Shown piece by piece: positions 36,935 to 45,938 of a stretch of 64,000 nucleotides of DNA. Numbering within the stretch: the stretch's first letter is position 1; the number at the start of each line of letters is the position of its first letter. Source of the stretch: an uncultured Alphaproteobacteria bacterium (GTDB lineage: Bacteria; Pseudomonadota; Alphaproteobacteria; Rhodobacterales; Rhodobacteraceae); the NCBI GenBank assembly GCA_929200255.1, contig CAKMYZ010000004.1, positions 1 through 64,000 of the forward strand, written 5' to 3'. The position numbers and the translations under genes are program-made. The notes under the pieces were generated by a model that was not told where the DNA came from, did no database searches, and saw nothing but the letters and a program-made list of their open reading frames with translations.

Positions 36935-38425
36935 GTGACCAATACGCTTTACGATGCACTCCTCGCACCCCACGCCAACAACGCGGCAGTCTTCCTGACC
37001 TGCGATGACGGGTCACAGGTGAGCTATGCCGAGTTTGTCGGTCGGGTGGCGCAGCTTGCCCACGTATTGACGCGCGCCGGGGTAAAACCGGGCGACAGGG
37101 TTGTGGTGCAGGCACCCAAATTGACCGACGCAGTAGCGCTTTATGGCGCGACCGTCCAAACCGGGGCGGTCTACCTGCCGCTCAACACAGCCTATACCCA
37201 AAGCGAGCTCCGCTATTTTATTGCGGATGCAACACCCACTTTGGTTGTCTGCGATGCAGCGAACGAGGCGGAGGTTTCAGAAATCTGCCCAGGCGGCACG
37301 CAGGTCATGACCCTTGCTAAGGATGGTGGCGGGTCATTGCCCGTGCTGGCAAATGACAAACCGACCAGGTTTGAAACCACGGCACGCGGTCCGGATGATC
37401 TTGCCGGGTTGCTCTATACGTCAGGAACCACCGGACGCTCCAAAGGGGCGATGATGTCCCACAAGAACCTGCTGTCGAATGCCCAGACCCTTACAGATAT
37501 GTGGCGGATCACCTCACAGGACAGGCTGATCCATGCGTTACCAATCTTTCACACGCACGGCCTGTTTGTGGCGCTGAACACAGCGCTTCTGGCGGGGGCG
37601 GAAGTGCGGTTCATGACTGGATTCGACATCGACAAGATAATTGCCGAAATCCCTGCTTCTACACTGCTCATGGGCGTGCCGACCTTTTACACGCGCCTGT
37701 TGGATGATGTGCGACTGAACCGCATGTTAACCAAGAACATGCGTTTGTTCATATCTGGATCTGCCCCACTATTGGCTGAAACTCATACAGCATTTGAAGA
37801 TCGCACCGGCCACCGCATCCTGGAGCGTTATGGCATGACCGAAACCAACATGATTACCTCAAACCCCTATGATGGCGCGCGATTGGCAGGGACTGTCGGC
37901 TATGCGTTGCCCGGCACCGAGGTCGTGATCACTGCCAATGACAAACCCATCGCCGCGGGTGAGATTGGCATGATCGAAGTCCGCGGTGACAACGTGTTTC
38001 AAGGGTATTGGAAGATGCCGGAAAAGACAGCGGAGGAGCTGCGCGAAAACGGGTTCTTCATCACCGGCGATCTGGGTGTCAAAGAGGCGGATGGGCGGAT
38101 TTCCATCGTTGGTCGGCAAAAAGACCTGATCATTTCGGGCGGCTACAACATCTACCCCAAGGAAATCGAAGATGTGATCAACGCCATCGACGGTGTTCTG
38201 GAAAGCGCCGTCTTCGGCGTGTCACATGCGGATTTCGGCGAAAGTGTCATGGCGGCAGTTGTTCTCGAAGATCCAAAGATTTCAACGGAGGATTTTGCGG
38301 CAACCGTTACATCCAAACTCGCGCCGTTCAAGCATCCAAGGCGATACATCGTTATGCAAGCGCTGCCCCGCAATGCGATGGGCAAGGTACAAAAGAACGT
38401 ATTGCGCGAGGCCTATGCGACGTAG
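36935..38425 (+). CDS. matB: Malonyl-CoA synthetase MatB (AMP-forming)
   Basis: An acyl-adenylate-forming ligase of 496 residues that converts malonate, ATP and CoA to malonyl-CoA. The phosphate-binding loop is YTSGTTGRSKG, the adenine-binding motif GYALPGTEVVI and the hinge motif ITGDLGVKEADGRISIVGR, and the catalytic Lys is in RNAMGKVQK near the end. The opening NTLYDALLAPHANNAAVFL and RYGMTETNMITSNPYDG match MatB. The GTG at 36935 with AAGGGC upstream is chosen because homology begins there; the open frame to 36536 runs through the transposase scar and is spurious. It appears orphaned, with no malonate transporter or decarboxylase nearby. Confidence 0.9.
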   Translation: MTNTLYDALLAPHANNAAVFLTCDDGSQVSYAEFVGRVAQLAHVLTRAGVKPGDRVVVQAPKLTDAVALYGATVQTGAVYLPLNTAYTQSELRYFIADATPTLVVCDAANEAEVSEICPGGTQVMTLAKDGGGSLPVLANDKPTRFETTARGPDDLAGLLYTSGTTGRSKGAMMSHKNLLSNAQTLTDMWRITSQDRLIHALPIFHTHGLFVALNTALLAGAEVRFMTGFDIDKIIAEIPASTLLMGVPTFYTRLLDDVRLNRMLTKNMRLFISGSAPLLAETHTAFEDRTGHRILERYGMTETNMITSNPYDGARLAGTVGYALPGTEVVITANDKPIAAGEIGMIEVRGDNVFQGYWKMPEKTAEELRENGFFITGDLGVKEADGRISIVGRQKDLIISGGYNIYPKEIEDVINAIDGVLESAVFGVSHADFGESVMAAVVLEDPKISTEDFAATVTSKLAPFKHPRRYIVMQALPRNAMGKVQKNVLREAYAT

Positions 38426-38486
38426 GCGTGAATGATCAAGGATCGGCAACGATCGGCGCTTGATTTCGTGGGGGAAGGGTTTTCAG

Positions 38487-38594
38487 GTCATTCCATACAA
38501 GGCGAAGCTAACTACACAGCAAGCTGCTGACATTCTGAATGTCTCCCGAAGCATCCGCGACAGTGAGGGATCTGGGCTGTACGGACTCGTGTAG
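38487..38594 (+). pseudogene. Excisionase/antitoxin-type helix-turn-helix gene, remnant
   Basis: A short frame reads KLTTQQAADILNVSR, a very characteristic start of the helix-turn-helix of excisionase-family DNA-binding proteins and of antitoxins paired with PIN-domain toxins. Homology stops right after this motif and the frame closes at 38594. No start codon or partner toxin is present. It lies 74 bases from the 3' end of tRNA-Thr and supports past insertion and loss of accessory DNA here. Confidence 0.6.
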
Positions 38595-38667
38595 GTGATC
38601 AGAAAGGTGGATCTTTAAATTACATGGCCTCTAACACTATGAAACACATGCGAAATAATTGATTTAC

Positions 38668-38743
38668 TGGTGCCGCTGATAGGACTCGAACCTACGACCC
38701 CATCATTACGAATGACGTGCTCTACCAGCTGAGCTACAGCGGC
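38668..38743 (-). tRNA. tRNA-Thr (anticodon CGT)
   Basis: A complete cloverleaf on the minus strand: acceptor stem GCCGCTG / CAGCGGC, D-arm GCTC-AGCTGGTA-GAGC, anticodon stem CGTCA / TGATG with loop TTCGTAA (anticodon CGT, reads ACG), T-arm with GTTCGAGTC, and an encoded CCA. The 3' end (38668) faces the scarred region 36108-38667. Confidence 0.97.
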
Positions 38744-38785
38744 ATCCGGCTGTCTGATAGCACTGGCAAAAAACCCGCGAAAGGC

Positions 38786-40234
38786 CTATTTTTCCTCTAC
38801 CTCTTCCACTACGTCGGCATCTTCCACGATCTTGGCCTCAGGTAACGCCACCTCTGCGGTTCGCCCCACGATCATGGGCAGCATTTCGGTGCCCGCAGGC
38901 ATCGCCACCTCACTTGCCGGGGGTGCCTTCCATGATAGCGTGTCGAATGATCCGCAATTTTTGCAGGTCGCCGCCCAACTTGGGTGGATGTGCTGGCAAT
39001 TCTCGCAAATCCATTGCGGGCCGCGCGAGGCGGTCAGCGCTTTGGTGAGCCATCCGCGCACAACCGCATCATCTGCACCCTCACCACGTTCGATGGCCGC
39101 CATCAACGTCAGATTCCGGGCGGTTGGGTCGGTTTCGGCCAGGTCGCCCAGCGCACGCTTGGCGGCCGGGAAATCCTCTGCCGCGATTTGCAACTCTGCC
39201 ATGAGCATCTTGGTCTCTGCGTGGTCGCCCGTTGATTTGGTCAGTGTACCAAATCGCTTTATCCGCTCCTGAGCACTTTCATCGGGGGCTATTTCCGCAA
39301 AAGCAGCGGCAATATCAGGATGTGGGCGCGCGTTCCAGGTCTTGGTCAACACCCGCGTGGCGTAGCGGGCATTACCCTCACCGATATATCCGCGTGCTGC
39401 CATGACGGCTGCCGGGATCAAATCAGGTGATAGGCGGTTAGCCTCGATCGCTGCTTCCCGCGCTTCAATAGCCTGGCCATCATCAAGGATGTCGCGGGCT
39501 TCTGATAGGGCCAGCACGGCGTCCCGGCGTTTATGCACATCGCGTGGCAAGTTGCCTGACTTCAGCTTAGCACCCAGCGTCTTGCGCGCACCGGACCAGT
39601 CAGAGGCATCAGCCTGCAGGCGCAGCAGAACGTCCTGCGTTTCTTCGTGCTTGGGTTTAAGCGCAAAGGCCTTTTCCGCAAGCTTCATGGCTGTGTCGGT
39701 ATCACCATCCGCCAGTTTTTGCTTCATGATCCCACGCACGCCGACAAACCGCGTTTTGTCGTCTGCTAACAGCTTCTTATAGGTATCCTCAGCGGTCTTG
39801 CGATCACCTGTCATTTCAGCTGCCTGCGCTGTCAGAAGGTTCGTCAACTGCGGCTGTTGCAGATATTTGTCCGCACGCGCGGCCTTGGCCATCGCGAGGT
39901 GACCCTCGCCCGAGGCCAGCGCCATCATTCCTTCGGACAGGGCTTCATATCCCTTACGTTCGCGGTTGCGGTCGAAATAGCGCGAGATCGCGGTTTCATC
40001 CCCATTGAGAAACTTGAACGTCGCCACACAGAGTGCCAGCAACTTCAGGCCCAGCCAAACGGCCACGACCAGTACCACAAGGCCAAAGACCATCTCTATC
40101 GGGCTCAGGGTGAATTCCTGCCCGGCGGCATCGACGGTCATCCCGCCGTCGACTTCCATCAGCTGTGTGCCGCCATAAGTCAGCGCGGTGACCGCTGCGA
40201 CAAACGCCAGAATTTTTATCAAAGACCAAAGCAT
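38786..40234 (-). CDS. hemY: HemY-like tetratricopeptide membrane protein with C-terminal four-Cys motif
   Basis: A 482-residue protein with the HemY N-terminal region: two membrane segments (about 5-25 and 44-72) and GDETAISRYFDRNRERKGYE, then a long array of TPR helices to about 400. HemY lies with hem genes in many proteobacteria, but its role in haem synthesis is unclear. After the TPRs comes WICENCQ...CKNCGSFDTLSW with cysteines at 410, 413, 424 and 427: a small metal knuckle like the rubredoxin-type domain at the end of LapB, the TPR protein that controls LpxC stability. An acidic tail follows. Twelve bases separate it from the Mic60-like gene. Confidence 0.88.
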   Translation of the reverse strand: MLWSLIKILAFVAAVTALTYGGTQLMEVDGGMTVDAAGQEFTLSPIEMVFGLVVLVVAVWLGLKLLALCVATFKFLNGDETAISRYFDRNRERKGYEALSEGMMALASGEGHLAMAKAARADKYLQQPQLTNLLTAQAAEMTGDRKTAEDTYKKLLADDKTRFVGVRGIMKQKLADGDTDTAMKLAEKAFALKPKHEETQDVLLRLQADASDWSGARKTLGAKLKSGNLPRDVHKRRDAVLALSEARDILDDGQAIEAREAAIEANRLSPDLIPAAVMAARGYIGEGNARYATRVLTKTWNARPHPDIAAAFAEIAPDESAQERIKRFGTLTKSTGDHAETKMLMAELQIAAEDFPAAKRALGDLAETDPTARNLTLMAAIERGEGADDAVVRGWLTKALTASRGPQWICENCQHIHPSWAATCKNCGSFDTLSWKAPPASEVAMPAGTEMLPMIVGRTAEVALPEAKIVEDADVVEEVEEK

Positions 40235-40245
40235 AACAGGCGCCT

Positions 40246-41415
40246 TCAGTTATCAGAAAGGGAGGTAGAGAGCACTTCAACAGCAGCAGTCGCATCAGCG
40301 CGGGCCTCGGCCAGCGCCAGCCAATCGGACATTTCAGCGCGGGCCACTTCAGGCAAGCCGCTGATTTCGGCCAGTGCATCCGACAGACGGCCAACGCGCA
40401 AAGCCGCCTCTGCCCGCGAAAGGGTCGCGTCGGCGCTGTCGCCCTCTTGCGGCGTGGTCGAGCGCACGTCAAACTGATTGCGGATAAACGCCCCAATACC
40501 GCCAGCCTCTTCACCAGCGACGCCTTCGCTACGCGCGGTCGCAAGGGCGGCACGGGCCATGTCGGGGAACTGGTCTTGCAATCCTGCCAAGGTTGGCACG
40601 CCATCTTGCACAGCGACTAGGGCCGTGGGCACAGCTTCACCAGTGGCCGCCTCAAGATCACCCAAAGCAGCACCAATTGGCGCACCGCTTTCCAGTGCCG
40701 TTTGGACGCGGGCAAGCGCCGCACGTGCAGCCGCATTGCGCGCAGCCGTAGCGGCATTCTGTTCGATGGAGGCCGCCGCAGCGCGGGCCTCTGCCAATTC
40801 CGTTTGAGCAGCGCCCGTCATTTCAGCGATTTGGGCGCGCAATGCATCCATTTCGGCCTGCACCTGGGAGGTATCGACAGAGACAGCACCACCGATGGCG
40901 GCTGGACGATCCTCAAGCATTGCCACACGAGCGGTGACATCTGCCAAAGATGCGTTCAACGCGGCTTGCGCCGTTTCGATAACAGACAGATCAACCGTTG
41001 GCGGGTTCGCAACGCGCTCTTCAAGCGCCGCAATCGCATTGGCTTGCGTCGCCACCTGATTGGCAAGCGTGTTGTCTGGTTGCGGGGCCGTATACTTGGC
41101 AACGGCAAATCCGATCACACCAGCAAGCAAACCGCCCAAGGCCAGTGGCAAGAAACCTGCGCCCCCAGACCCGGACTGCGCGGTTGCAGGGATCGGCGCA
41201 GGTTCATCTGCTTTGGCAATTGGTTCCTGCCGCGCCTCCACAGCAATTTCGGTGACATTCTGCGGCACTTCCGCTGGCGCCGCCTTCACATCGCTGTGCA
41301 CCTCGGCAGGAATCGCATCAACCAACGATGCGGCCACGTCCGATTCGGACAAGACCTTGGGTTCATTTCCCGTTTTCTTAGGCGCTTTACTGCCCTTGGC
41401 TGGCTGTTTTGCCAC
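40246..41415 (-). CDS. Mic60/mitofilin-like inner-membrane protein
   Basis: A 389-residue protein. Residues 1-85 are a Lys/Pro/Ala-rich cytoplasmic part, 87-106 a single membrane helix (LPLALGGLLAGVIGFAVAKY), 115-230 an Ala/Glu-rich coiled coil, and the last 120 residues a helical mitofilin-like domain (DALAEISGLPEVARAEMSDWL). This architecture and the place between hemD and hemY match the alphaproteobacterial homologue of mitochondrial Mic60, which shapes crista junctions. In free-living relatives a role in inner-membrane architecture and envelope contacts has been proposed. Sequence identity is always low in this family, so domain layout and synteny carry the call. Confidence 0.8.
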   Translation of the reverse strand: MAKQPAKGSKAPKKTGNEPKVLSESDVAASLVDAIPAEVHSDVKAAPAEVPQNVTEIAVEARQEPIAKADEPAPIPATAQSGSGGAGFLPLALGGLLAGVIGFAVAKYTAPQPDNTLANQVATQANAIAALEERVANPPTVDLSVIETAQAALNASLADVTARVAMLEDRPAAIGGAVSVDTSQVQAEMDALRAQIAEMTGAAQTELAEARAAAASIEQNAATAARNAAARAALARVQTALESGAPIGAALGDLEAATGEAVPTALVAVQDGVPTLAGLQDQFPDMARAALATARSEGVAGEEAGGIGAFIRNQFDVRSTTPQEGDSADATLSRAEAALRVGRLSDALAEISGLPEVARAEMSDWLALAEARADATAAVEVLSTSLSDN

Positions 41416-41510
41416 GTTGTTCCACCCTTTTCACGTGCTCACCCGAAAACTGTCCGGGCGATACAACACACTAGCCGCCCAATATCGGACCCTCAAGCGG
41501 CTGACCTGCG

Positions 41511-42218
41511 CTAGGTTGACGCCATCGCAGCCTTGAGCGCTGTCAATGTGACATCCAACATAGCCTCTCCATCGGGTCGGTTCGCCAGAAAAACACTGGT
41601 GGCCAATGATGGTTCCACAGCGTCTTGCACAGCCAGGCTGATCATCGGAGCATATACTTGTGCCTGATATGGTCCTTGTTCACCGAAAATCACCCCCGTA
41701 CGAGAAGAAAACAATGGGACAATGACCGGAGATTTCCCCGCAAGCGCTGCTTTTGCCTCATCGTTCAGTGTTTGCGCCTGTTGGTCATAGGCAATGACAT
41801 CCGCGCAAGCGATCCCCACAGACCGAAGCCGCGCGCCAACATCTCCGCGTGTATGTAGGCCGCGAATATGGGCGAGCCTGCCCGGCGGGTTGTCAGCAAT
41901 GATATCAGCAATCAATCCTTCCGCATCCCCTGGTCCAATTGTGGGATCAAACCCCGCGTCCCGCGCCGCTTTGGCCGTCTTTTTACCAACACACCACACA
42001 GGTAGGCCATTGGGCAGACCCATCCGTTTGGCGGCGGTGACGCCATTGACTGACGTAAAGATCAAACTGTCGCACCCGTCCGGGGTTGCATCAACCCAGG
42101 TAACCTCAATCAGCGGCGAGTGGATGATCGTCAGCGGCTTACCCCAAGCGCGCGCCACCTTGGCAGCAAAGCTTTCGCTTTGCGCCCTTGGCCGTGTCAT
42201 GATGAGCGTGGGTGTCAT
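41511..42218 (-). CDS. hemD: Uroporphyrinogen-III synthase
   Basis: Closes hydroxymethylbilane to uroporphyrinogen III with inversion of ring D. The 235-residue protein has the family's two-lobed layout: MTRPRAQSESFAAKVARAWG at the start, SLIFTSVNGVTAAKRM and IRGLHTRGDVGARLRSVGI in the linker part and VPLFSSRTGVIFGEQ in the second lobe. HemD is poorly conserved, but the position next to the Mic60-like gene and hemY is diagnostic. Divergent from tsaD, with 68 bases between. Confidence 0.9.
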   Translation of the reverse strand: MTPTLIMTRPRAQSESFAAKVARAWGKPLTIIHSPLIEVTWVDATPDGCDSLIFTSVNGVTAAKRMGLPNGLPVWCVGKKTAKAARDAGFDPTIGPGDAEGLIADIIADNPPGRLAHIRGLHTRGDVGARLRSVGIACADVIAYDQQAQTLNDEAKAALAGKSPVIVPLFSSRTGVIFGEQGPYQAQVYAPMISLAVQDAVEPSLATSVFLANRPDGEAMLDVTLTALKAAMAST

Positions 42219-42286
42219 TGGCTGGCCATTGTTTGCAGGTCATGGCGATGTTACTTCGCTGAACGAAACACGCAACCGGATCACCC

Positions 42287-43369
42287 ATGACAGCACCGCT
42301 CACCCTTCTCGGCATCGAAAGCAGCTGTGATGACACAGCGGCCGCCGTCGTGCGCGGCACGCAAGTGTTGTCGTCTGTCGTCTATGGGCAAACCGGGTTG
42401 CACGCGGCTTTCGGCGGCGTCGTGCCAGAAATCGCGGCCCGCGCACATGCCGAGAAACTGGATCACTGTGTTGAACAAGCTCTGGATGAGGCAAACTTGC
42501 CATTGTCCGCATTGGACGGGATCGCCGTGACCGCCGGACCCGGATTGATCGGTGGGGTCTTATCCGGCGTGATGTGTGCCAAGGGGCTGTCCGCGGCAAG
42601 CGGGCTCCCCTTGATTGGGGTCAACCATCTTGCGGGTCATGCCCTGACCCCGCGACTGACCGATCAACTGCCTTATCCCTATCTGATGCTGTTGGTATCG
42701 GGCGGGCACTGCCAATTCCTGATTGTCGCGGGGCATGATCGGTTTACCCGCATCGGCGGCACAATAGATGATGCACCGGGCGAAGCCTTTGACAAAACGG
42801 CCCGCCTTTTGGGCCTGCCCCAGCCGGGGGGACCATCCGTTGAACAGGCCGCGCGGATGGGTGATGCAAAGCGCTTTGCATTTCCGCGCCCACTGTTGAA
42901 TCAACCCGGGTGTGACATGTCATTCTCAGGGCTCAAGACAGCGATCCTGCGGGCACGCAACGCAATCGTTACCGATAAGGGTGGGCTGACACCGCAGGAT
43001 CAGGCCGATCTGAGCGCTGGCTTCCAAGCCGCCGTGACGGATGTTCTGTCCGAAAAGACCCGCCGTGCGCTGGATGCGTACCTCGCCATTAACCCGCAAA
43101 AGCCATCGTTTGCCATCGCCGGCGGCGTCGCCGCAAATGTCGCGATCAGAGACCAACTGACAGTGCTTTGTGCTGGTTTAGACACTGATTTTGTCGCGCC
43201 GCCCCTATGTCTTTGCACCGACAACGCCGCGATGATCGCCTATGCGGGGATCGAACAAATGGCGGCGGGTGCGCGTGACGACATGACACTTTCACCCCGG
43301 CCGCGCTGGCCATTGGACAAACAGGCGGCACCCATGCTTGGGTCAGGCAAGAAGGGAGCAAAAGCATGA
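42287..43369 (+). CDS. tsaD: tRNA threonylcarbamoyladenosine synthase subunit TsaD
   Basis: Transfers the threonylcarbamoyl group to A37 of ANN-decoding tRNAs, with TsaB and TsaE. The 360-residue protein opens [14 protein letters not shown], has the metal-binding HAEKLD and HLAGH motifs (about residues 45 and 113), and [21 protein letters not shown] and [10 protein letters not shown], all hallmark regions. Its stop overlaps gpsA by four bases. A tRNA-Thr, one of the substrates, is encoded nearby at 38668. Confidence 0.97.
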   Translation: MTAPLTLLGIESSCDDTAAAVVRGTQVLSSVVYGQTGLHAAFGGVVPEIAARAHAEKLDHCVEQALDEANLPLSALDGIAVTAGPGLIGGVLSGVMCAKGLSAASGLPLIGVNHLAGHALTPRLTDQLPYPYLMLLVSGGHCQFLIVAGHDRFTRIGGTIDDAPGEAFDKTARLLGLPQPGGPSVEQAARMGDAKRFAFPRPLLNQPGCDMSFSGLKTAILRARNAIVTDKGGLTPQDQADLSAGFQAAVTDVLSEKTRRALDAYLAINPQKPSFAIAGGVAANVAIRDQLTVLCAGLDTDFVAPPLCLCTDNAAMIAYAGIEQMAAGARDDMTLSPRPRWPLDKQAAPMLGSGKKGAKA

Positions 43370-44328
43370 AGATTGGTATCGCTGGCGGCGGCGCATTCGG
43401 CACGGCACTTGGGGTGGCACTGGCGCTGGATGGCAATGACATCCTACTGTGGGCGCGCAATGCGGATGCCGTGGCGACGATGACAAATGATCGGAGAAAT
43501 GCGCGGCTCCCCGATGTCACGCTGCCTGAAAATATGGCATTTTCAGCCGAGTTAGTGCCGCTTTTCGCCTGCGATATCATTCTGTTGGCCACACCTGCGC
43601 AAACGCTGCGCGGCTTTCTGACCGCGCATGCAGCACATCTGGGTGACAAGTATCTTGTGGCCTGCTGCAAGGGGATCGATTTAGCCCGGATGACAGGACC
43701 AGCCAGCACGACCCGTGATTTGGTGCCGGGTGCTGTACCTGCCATGCTGACAGGCCCCAGTTTTGCCGCCGACATCGCGCGCGGACTGCCCACCGCGCTG
43801 ACGTTGGCCTGTTCAGATGAAGAGGCAGGGGCCATCTTACAGACCGCCCTGTCGACCACCACCATGCGCCTTTACCGCAGCACCGATACAATCGGGGCAG
43901 AGCTGGGTGGTGCGCTCAAAAACGTCATGGCCATCGCATCAGGTATCGCGATTGGGGCCGGTTATGGCGAAAGCGCACGCGCTGCGCTGATCACGCGCGG
44001 GTTTCCCGAGATGCAGCGCCTCGCGCAGGATTTTGGCGCACAGGCCGAAACCCTTGCGGGCCTGTCAGGTTTTGGTGACCTTGTGCTGACCTGCACGTCG
44101 GATCAGTCACGCAACTATCGTTACGGCCTTGCCTTGGGGCGCGGTGAAGACTTTGATCCCAACACAACTGTTGAAGGTGCGGCAACCGCGCGGGCGGTCC
44201 GCCAGTTGGCAGCGGATCGCGGGATTGATATGCCGATCTGCAATGTCGTTGCAGCCCTGACCGACGGTCAATTGACTGTCGCCGCTGCATTAAACGCGCT
44301 TCTGTCGCGCCCTTTGAAGGAAGAATAA
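43366..44328 (+). CDS. gpsA: NAD(P)-dependent glycerol-3-phosphate dehydrogenase
   Basis: Makes sn-glycerol-3-phosphate from dihydroxyacetone phosphate for phospholipid synthesis. At 320 residues, it has the N-terminal dinucleotide motif [17 protein letters not shown], the [13 protein letters not shown] stretch, the catalytic Lys in VACCKGID or in [12 protein letters not shown], and [13 protein letters not shown] near the C-terminal substrate site. It is the second gene of tsaD-gpsA-YciI-EVE, all spaced by zero or negative gaps, so it is part of one operon. Confidence 0.96.
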   Translation: MKIGIAGGGAFGTALGVALALDGNDILLWARNADAVATMTNDRRNARLPDVTLPENMAFSAELVPLFACDIILLATPAQTLRGFLTAHAAHLGDKYLVACCKGIDLARMTGPASTTRDLVPGAVPAMLTGPSFAADIARGLPTALTLACSDEEAGAILQTALSTTTMRLYRSTDTIGAELGGALKNVMAIASGIAIGAGYGESARAALITRGFPEMQRLAQDFGAQAETLAGLSGFGDLVLTCTSDQSRNYRYGLALGRGEDFDPNTTVEGAATARAVRQLAADRGIDMPICNVVAALTDGQLTVAAALNALLSRPLKEE

Positions 44329-44601
44329 ATGCGCTTTGCCCTGATGACTCAAGATAAACCTGGTGCGTTGCAAACACGGATGGACAACCGCGAGGCCCAC
44401 CTTGCCTATATTGCTGAAACTGGTGTGGTTGAAATGGCCGGGCCGGTCCTTGATGATGATGGCCAGATGTGCGGGTCACTGATTGTACTGGACGTCGCAG
44501 ACCTCGCCGCCGCGCAAGCATGGGCCGAAAATGATCCCTATGCCAAGGCCGGTCTGTTCGGCAATGTGACCCTGCGTGCCTGGAAAAAGGTGATCGGCTG
44601 A
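44329..44601 (+). CDS. YciI family protein
   Basis: A 90-residue protein of the YciI-like fold, a ferredoxin-like alpha/beta barrel with a putative His/Asp pair (the His in REAHLAYIAETG). FALMTQDKPGALQTRMDNREAH and AENDPYAKAGLF are typical. Biochemical function is unknown for most members. It begins directly after the gpsA stop and ends overlapping the EVE-domain gene by one base. Confidence 0.9.
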   Translation: MRFALMTQDKPGALQTRMDNREAHLAYIAETGVVEMAGPVLDDDGQMCGSLIVLDVADLAAAQAWAENDPYAKAGLFGNVTLRAWKKVIG

Positions 44602-45023
44602 TGGCACATTGGCTTTTCAAATCGGAACCAGACGTTTGGGGCTGGGACAAGCAGGTCGCCAAAGGCGAGGCTGGCGAAGAATGGGACGGTGTGCGCAATT
44701 ATCAGGCGCGTAATAATATGCGGGCGATGAAATTGGGCGAGAGAGGGTTTTTCTACCATTCGCGTTCAGGGCTTGAAATCGTGGGCATCGTCGAGGTTTG
44801 CGCCGAAGCGCACCCGGACAGCACAACCGATGACGACCGCTGGGACTGCGTGGACATCAAAGCAGTGCGGCCCTTTACAAAACCCGTCACGCTGGAGGAC
44901 ATCAAAGCCGAACCACGTTTGGCAGATATGGTGTTGGTGAATAACTCGCGCCTGTCCGTTCAGCCGGTGACGGATGAAGAATGGCAGATTGTCTGCACGA
45001 TGGGCGAGACGTCAGCAAACTAG
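44601..45023 (+). CDS. EVE domain protein
   Basis: A 140-residue EVE-domain (PUA-like) protein: WLFKSEPDVWGWDKQV at the start, WDGVRNYQARNNMRAMK and GFFYHS forming the nucleic-acid-binding pocket, and VLVNNSRLSVQPVTDEEW near the end. EVE domains bind modified bases in DNA or RNA. This stand-alone form (thymocyte nuclear protein 1 type) is common in alphaproteobacteria and housekeeping in context, here in the tsaD operon. Confidence 0.93.
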   Translation: MAHWLFKSEPDVWGWDKQVAKGEAGEEWDGVRNYQARNNMRAMKLGERGFFYHSRSGLEIVGIVEVCAEAHPDSTTDDDRWDCVDIKAVRPFTKPVTLEDIKAEPRLADMVLVNNSRLSVQPVTDEEWQIVCTMGETSAN

Positions 45024-45148
45024 CGTGAAGGCACATTGCTGCGCAAACCTGTCACTAACATTGCTAAACGCGCAGGTCATAAAAAAACTGGCCTGCAATA
45101 ATCTGTGCGGTCATACTTATCCCAGTCGAAATATGCAGGGAGAGAAAC

Positions 45149-45544
45149 ATGGGAATTCTCGCAGTGATCGTCGCGGCCATCGCCGCATTTGCCTTTGGGG
45201 CCATCTACTACAAGGTGTTATCAAAACCGTGGATGGAAGCCGCGGAAATTGAAGTTGGCGATGATGGCAACCCGGTCAATAGCAGCAGTCCAACGCCCTA
45301 CATCGTCTCATTCATCTGCATTCTGCTGGTGGCCGGAATGATGCGGCATACCTTTGCGCTTTCCGGGATTGAGACCCTTGGAAAGGGCATTCAATCAGGG
45401 CTAGGTGTCGGGCTGTTCTTCATCAGCCCGTGGATATTCATCAATACCGGCTACTCCAATCGCCCCTGGAAGCTCGCGGTCATTGATGCAGGTTATGCCA
45501 CTGCGGCGGCAACAATCATCGGCGCAGTGCTGACACTGCTTTGA
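45149..45544 (+). CDS. DUF1761 domain membrane protein
   Basis: A 131-residue integral membrane protein with about four membrane segments: VIVAAIAAFAFGAIYY, YIVSFICILLVAGMM, GLGVGLFFISPWIFI and AATIIGAVLTLL. WKLAVIDAGYATAAATI is the conserved end of DUF1761. No function is assigned to the family. AGGGAGAGAAAC provides a strong ribosome-binding site. The 125 bases upstream, after the EVE gene, suggest it has its own promoter. Confidence 0.85.
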   Translation: MGILAVIVAAIAAFAFGAIYYKVLSKPWMEAAEIEVGDDGNPVNSSSPTPYIVSFICILLVAGMMRHTFALSGIETLGKGIQSGLGVGLFFISPWIFINTGYSNRPWKLAVIDAGYATAAATIIGAVLTLL

Positions 45545-45551
45545 AACGCAG

Positions 45552-45578
45552 AATGCCCGCCAGCTTGGCGGGCATTTT
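45552..45578. terminator. Bidirectional rho-independent terminator
   Basis: An eleven-base perfect stem AATGCCCGCCA / TGGCGGGCATT with a three-base loop, T tract on the plus side and an A-containing flank on the other. It serves the DUF1761 gene and probably also the convergent DUF2853 gene. Confidence 0.88.
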
Positions 45579-45596
45579 CATAGGGCTTTTGGCGGT

Positions 45597-45938
45597 TTAG
45601 CCGTAAACAGATTCTTTACCGAAGTGCTTGGTCAGCATGTAATAGACAACCGCGCGGTACTTGTTGCGCTCTGACTGGCCATAGGTATCGAGGGCAGACG
45701 CGATGGCAGAATCAAGCTCTGGCCCATCTTTCAGACCCAGTTTCTTGATCAGGAAGTTGTTCTTCACAGTCTCAAGTTCATCTGGCTGACTGGCAGCAAC
45801 AGTAGACGCATCTGCGTTATAGATTGCAGGGCCACAGCCAATGGTCACCTTCGTGAGAAGGTCCATATCTGGCGTCATACCGCACTTGGATTTCAGGTCC
45901 TCGGCATATTTCGCAATCAAATCGTCTCTTTTACCCAT
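45597..45938 (-). CDS. DUF2853 family protein
   Basis: A 113-residue cytoplasmic protein with GKRDDLIAKYAEDLKSKCG at the N-terminus and SERNKYRAVVYYMLTKHFGK at the C-terminus, matching DUF2853, a small all-helical family of unknown function. The ATG at 45938 (MGKRDD) is used because homology begins there; the open frame runs to 46022. The 180 bases upstream, as far as the end of the extensin-like gene, hold no feature I can name. Confidence 0.85.
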   Translation of the reverse strand: MGKRDDLIAKYAEDLKSKCGMTPDMDLLTKVTIGCGPAIYNADASTVAASQPDELETVKNNFLIKKLGLKDGPELDSAIASALDTYGQSERNKYRAVVYYMLTKHFGKESVYG

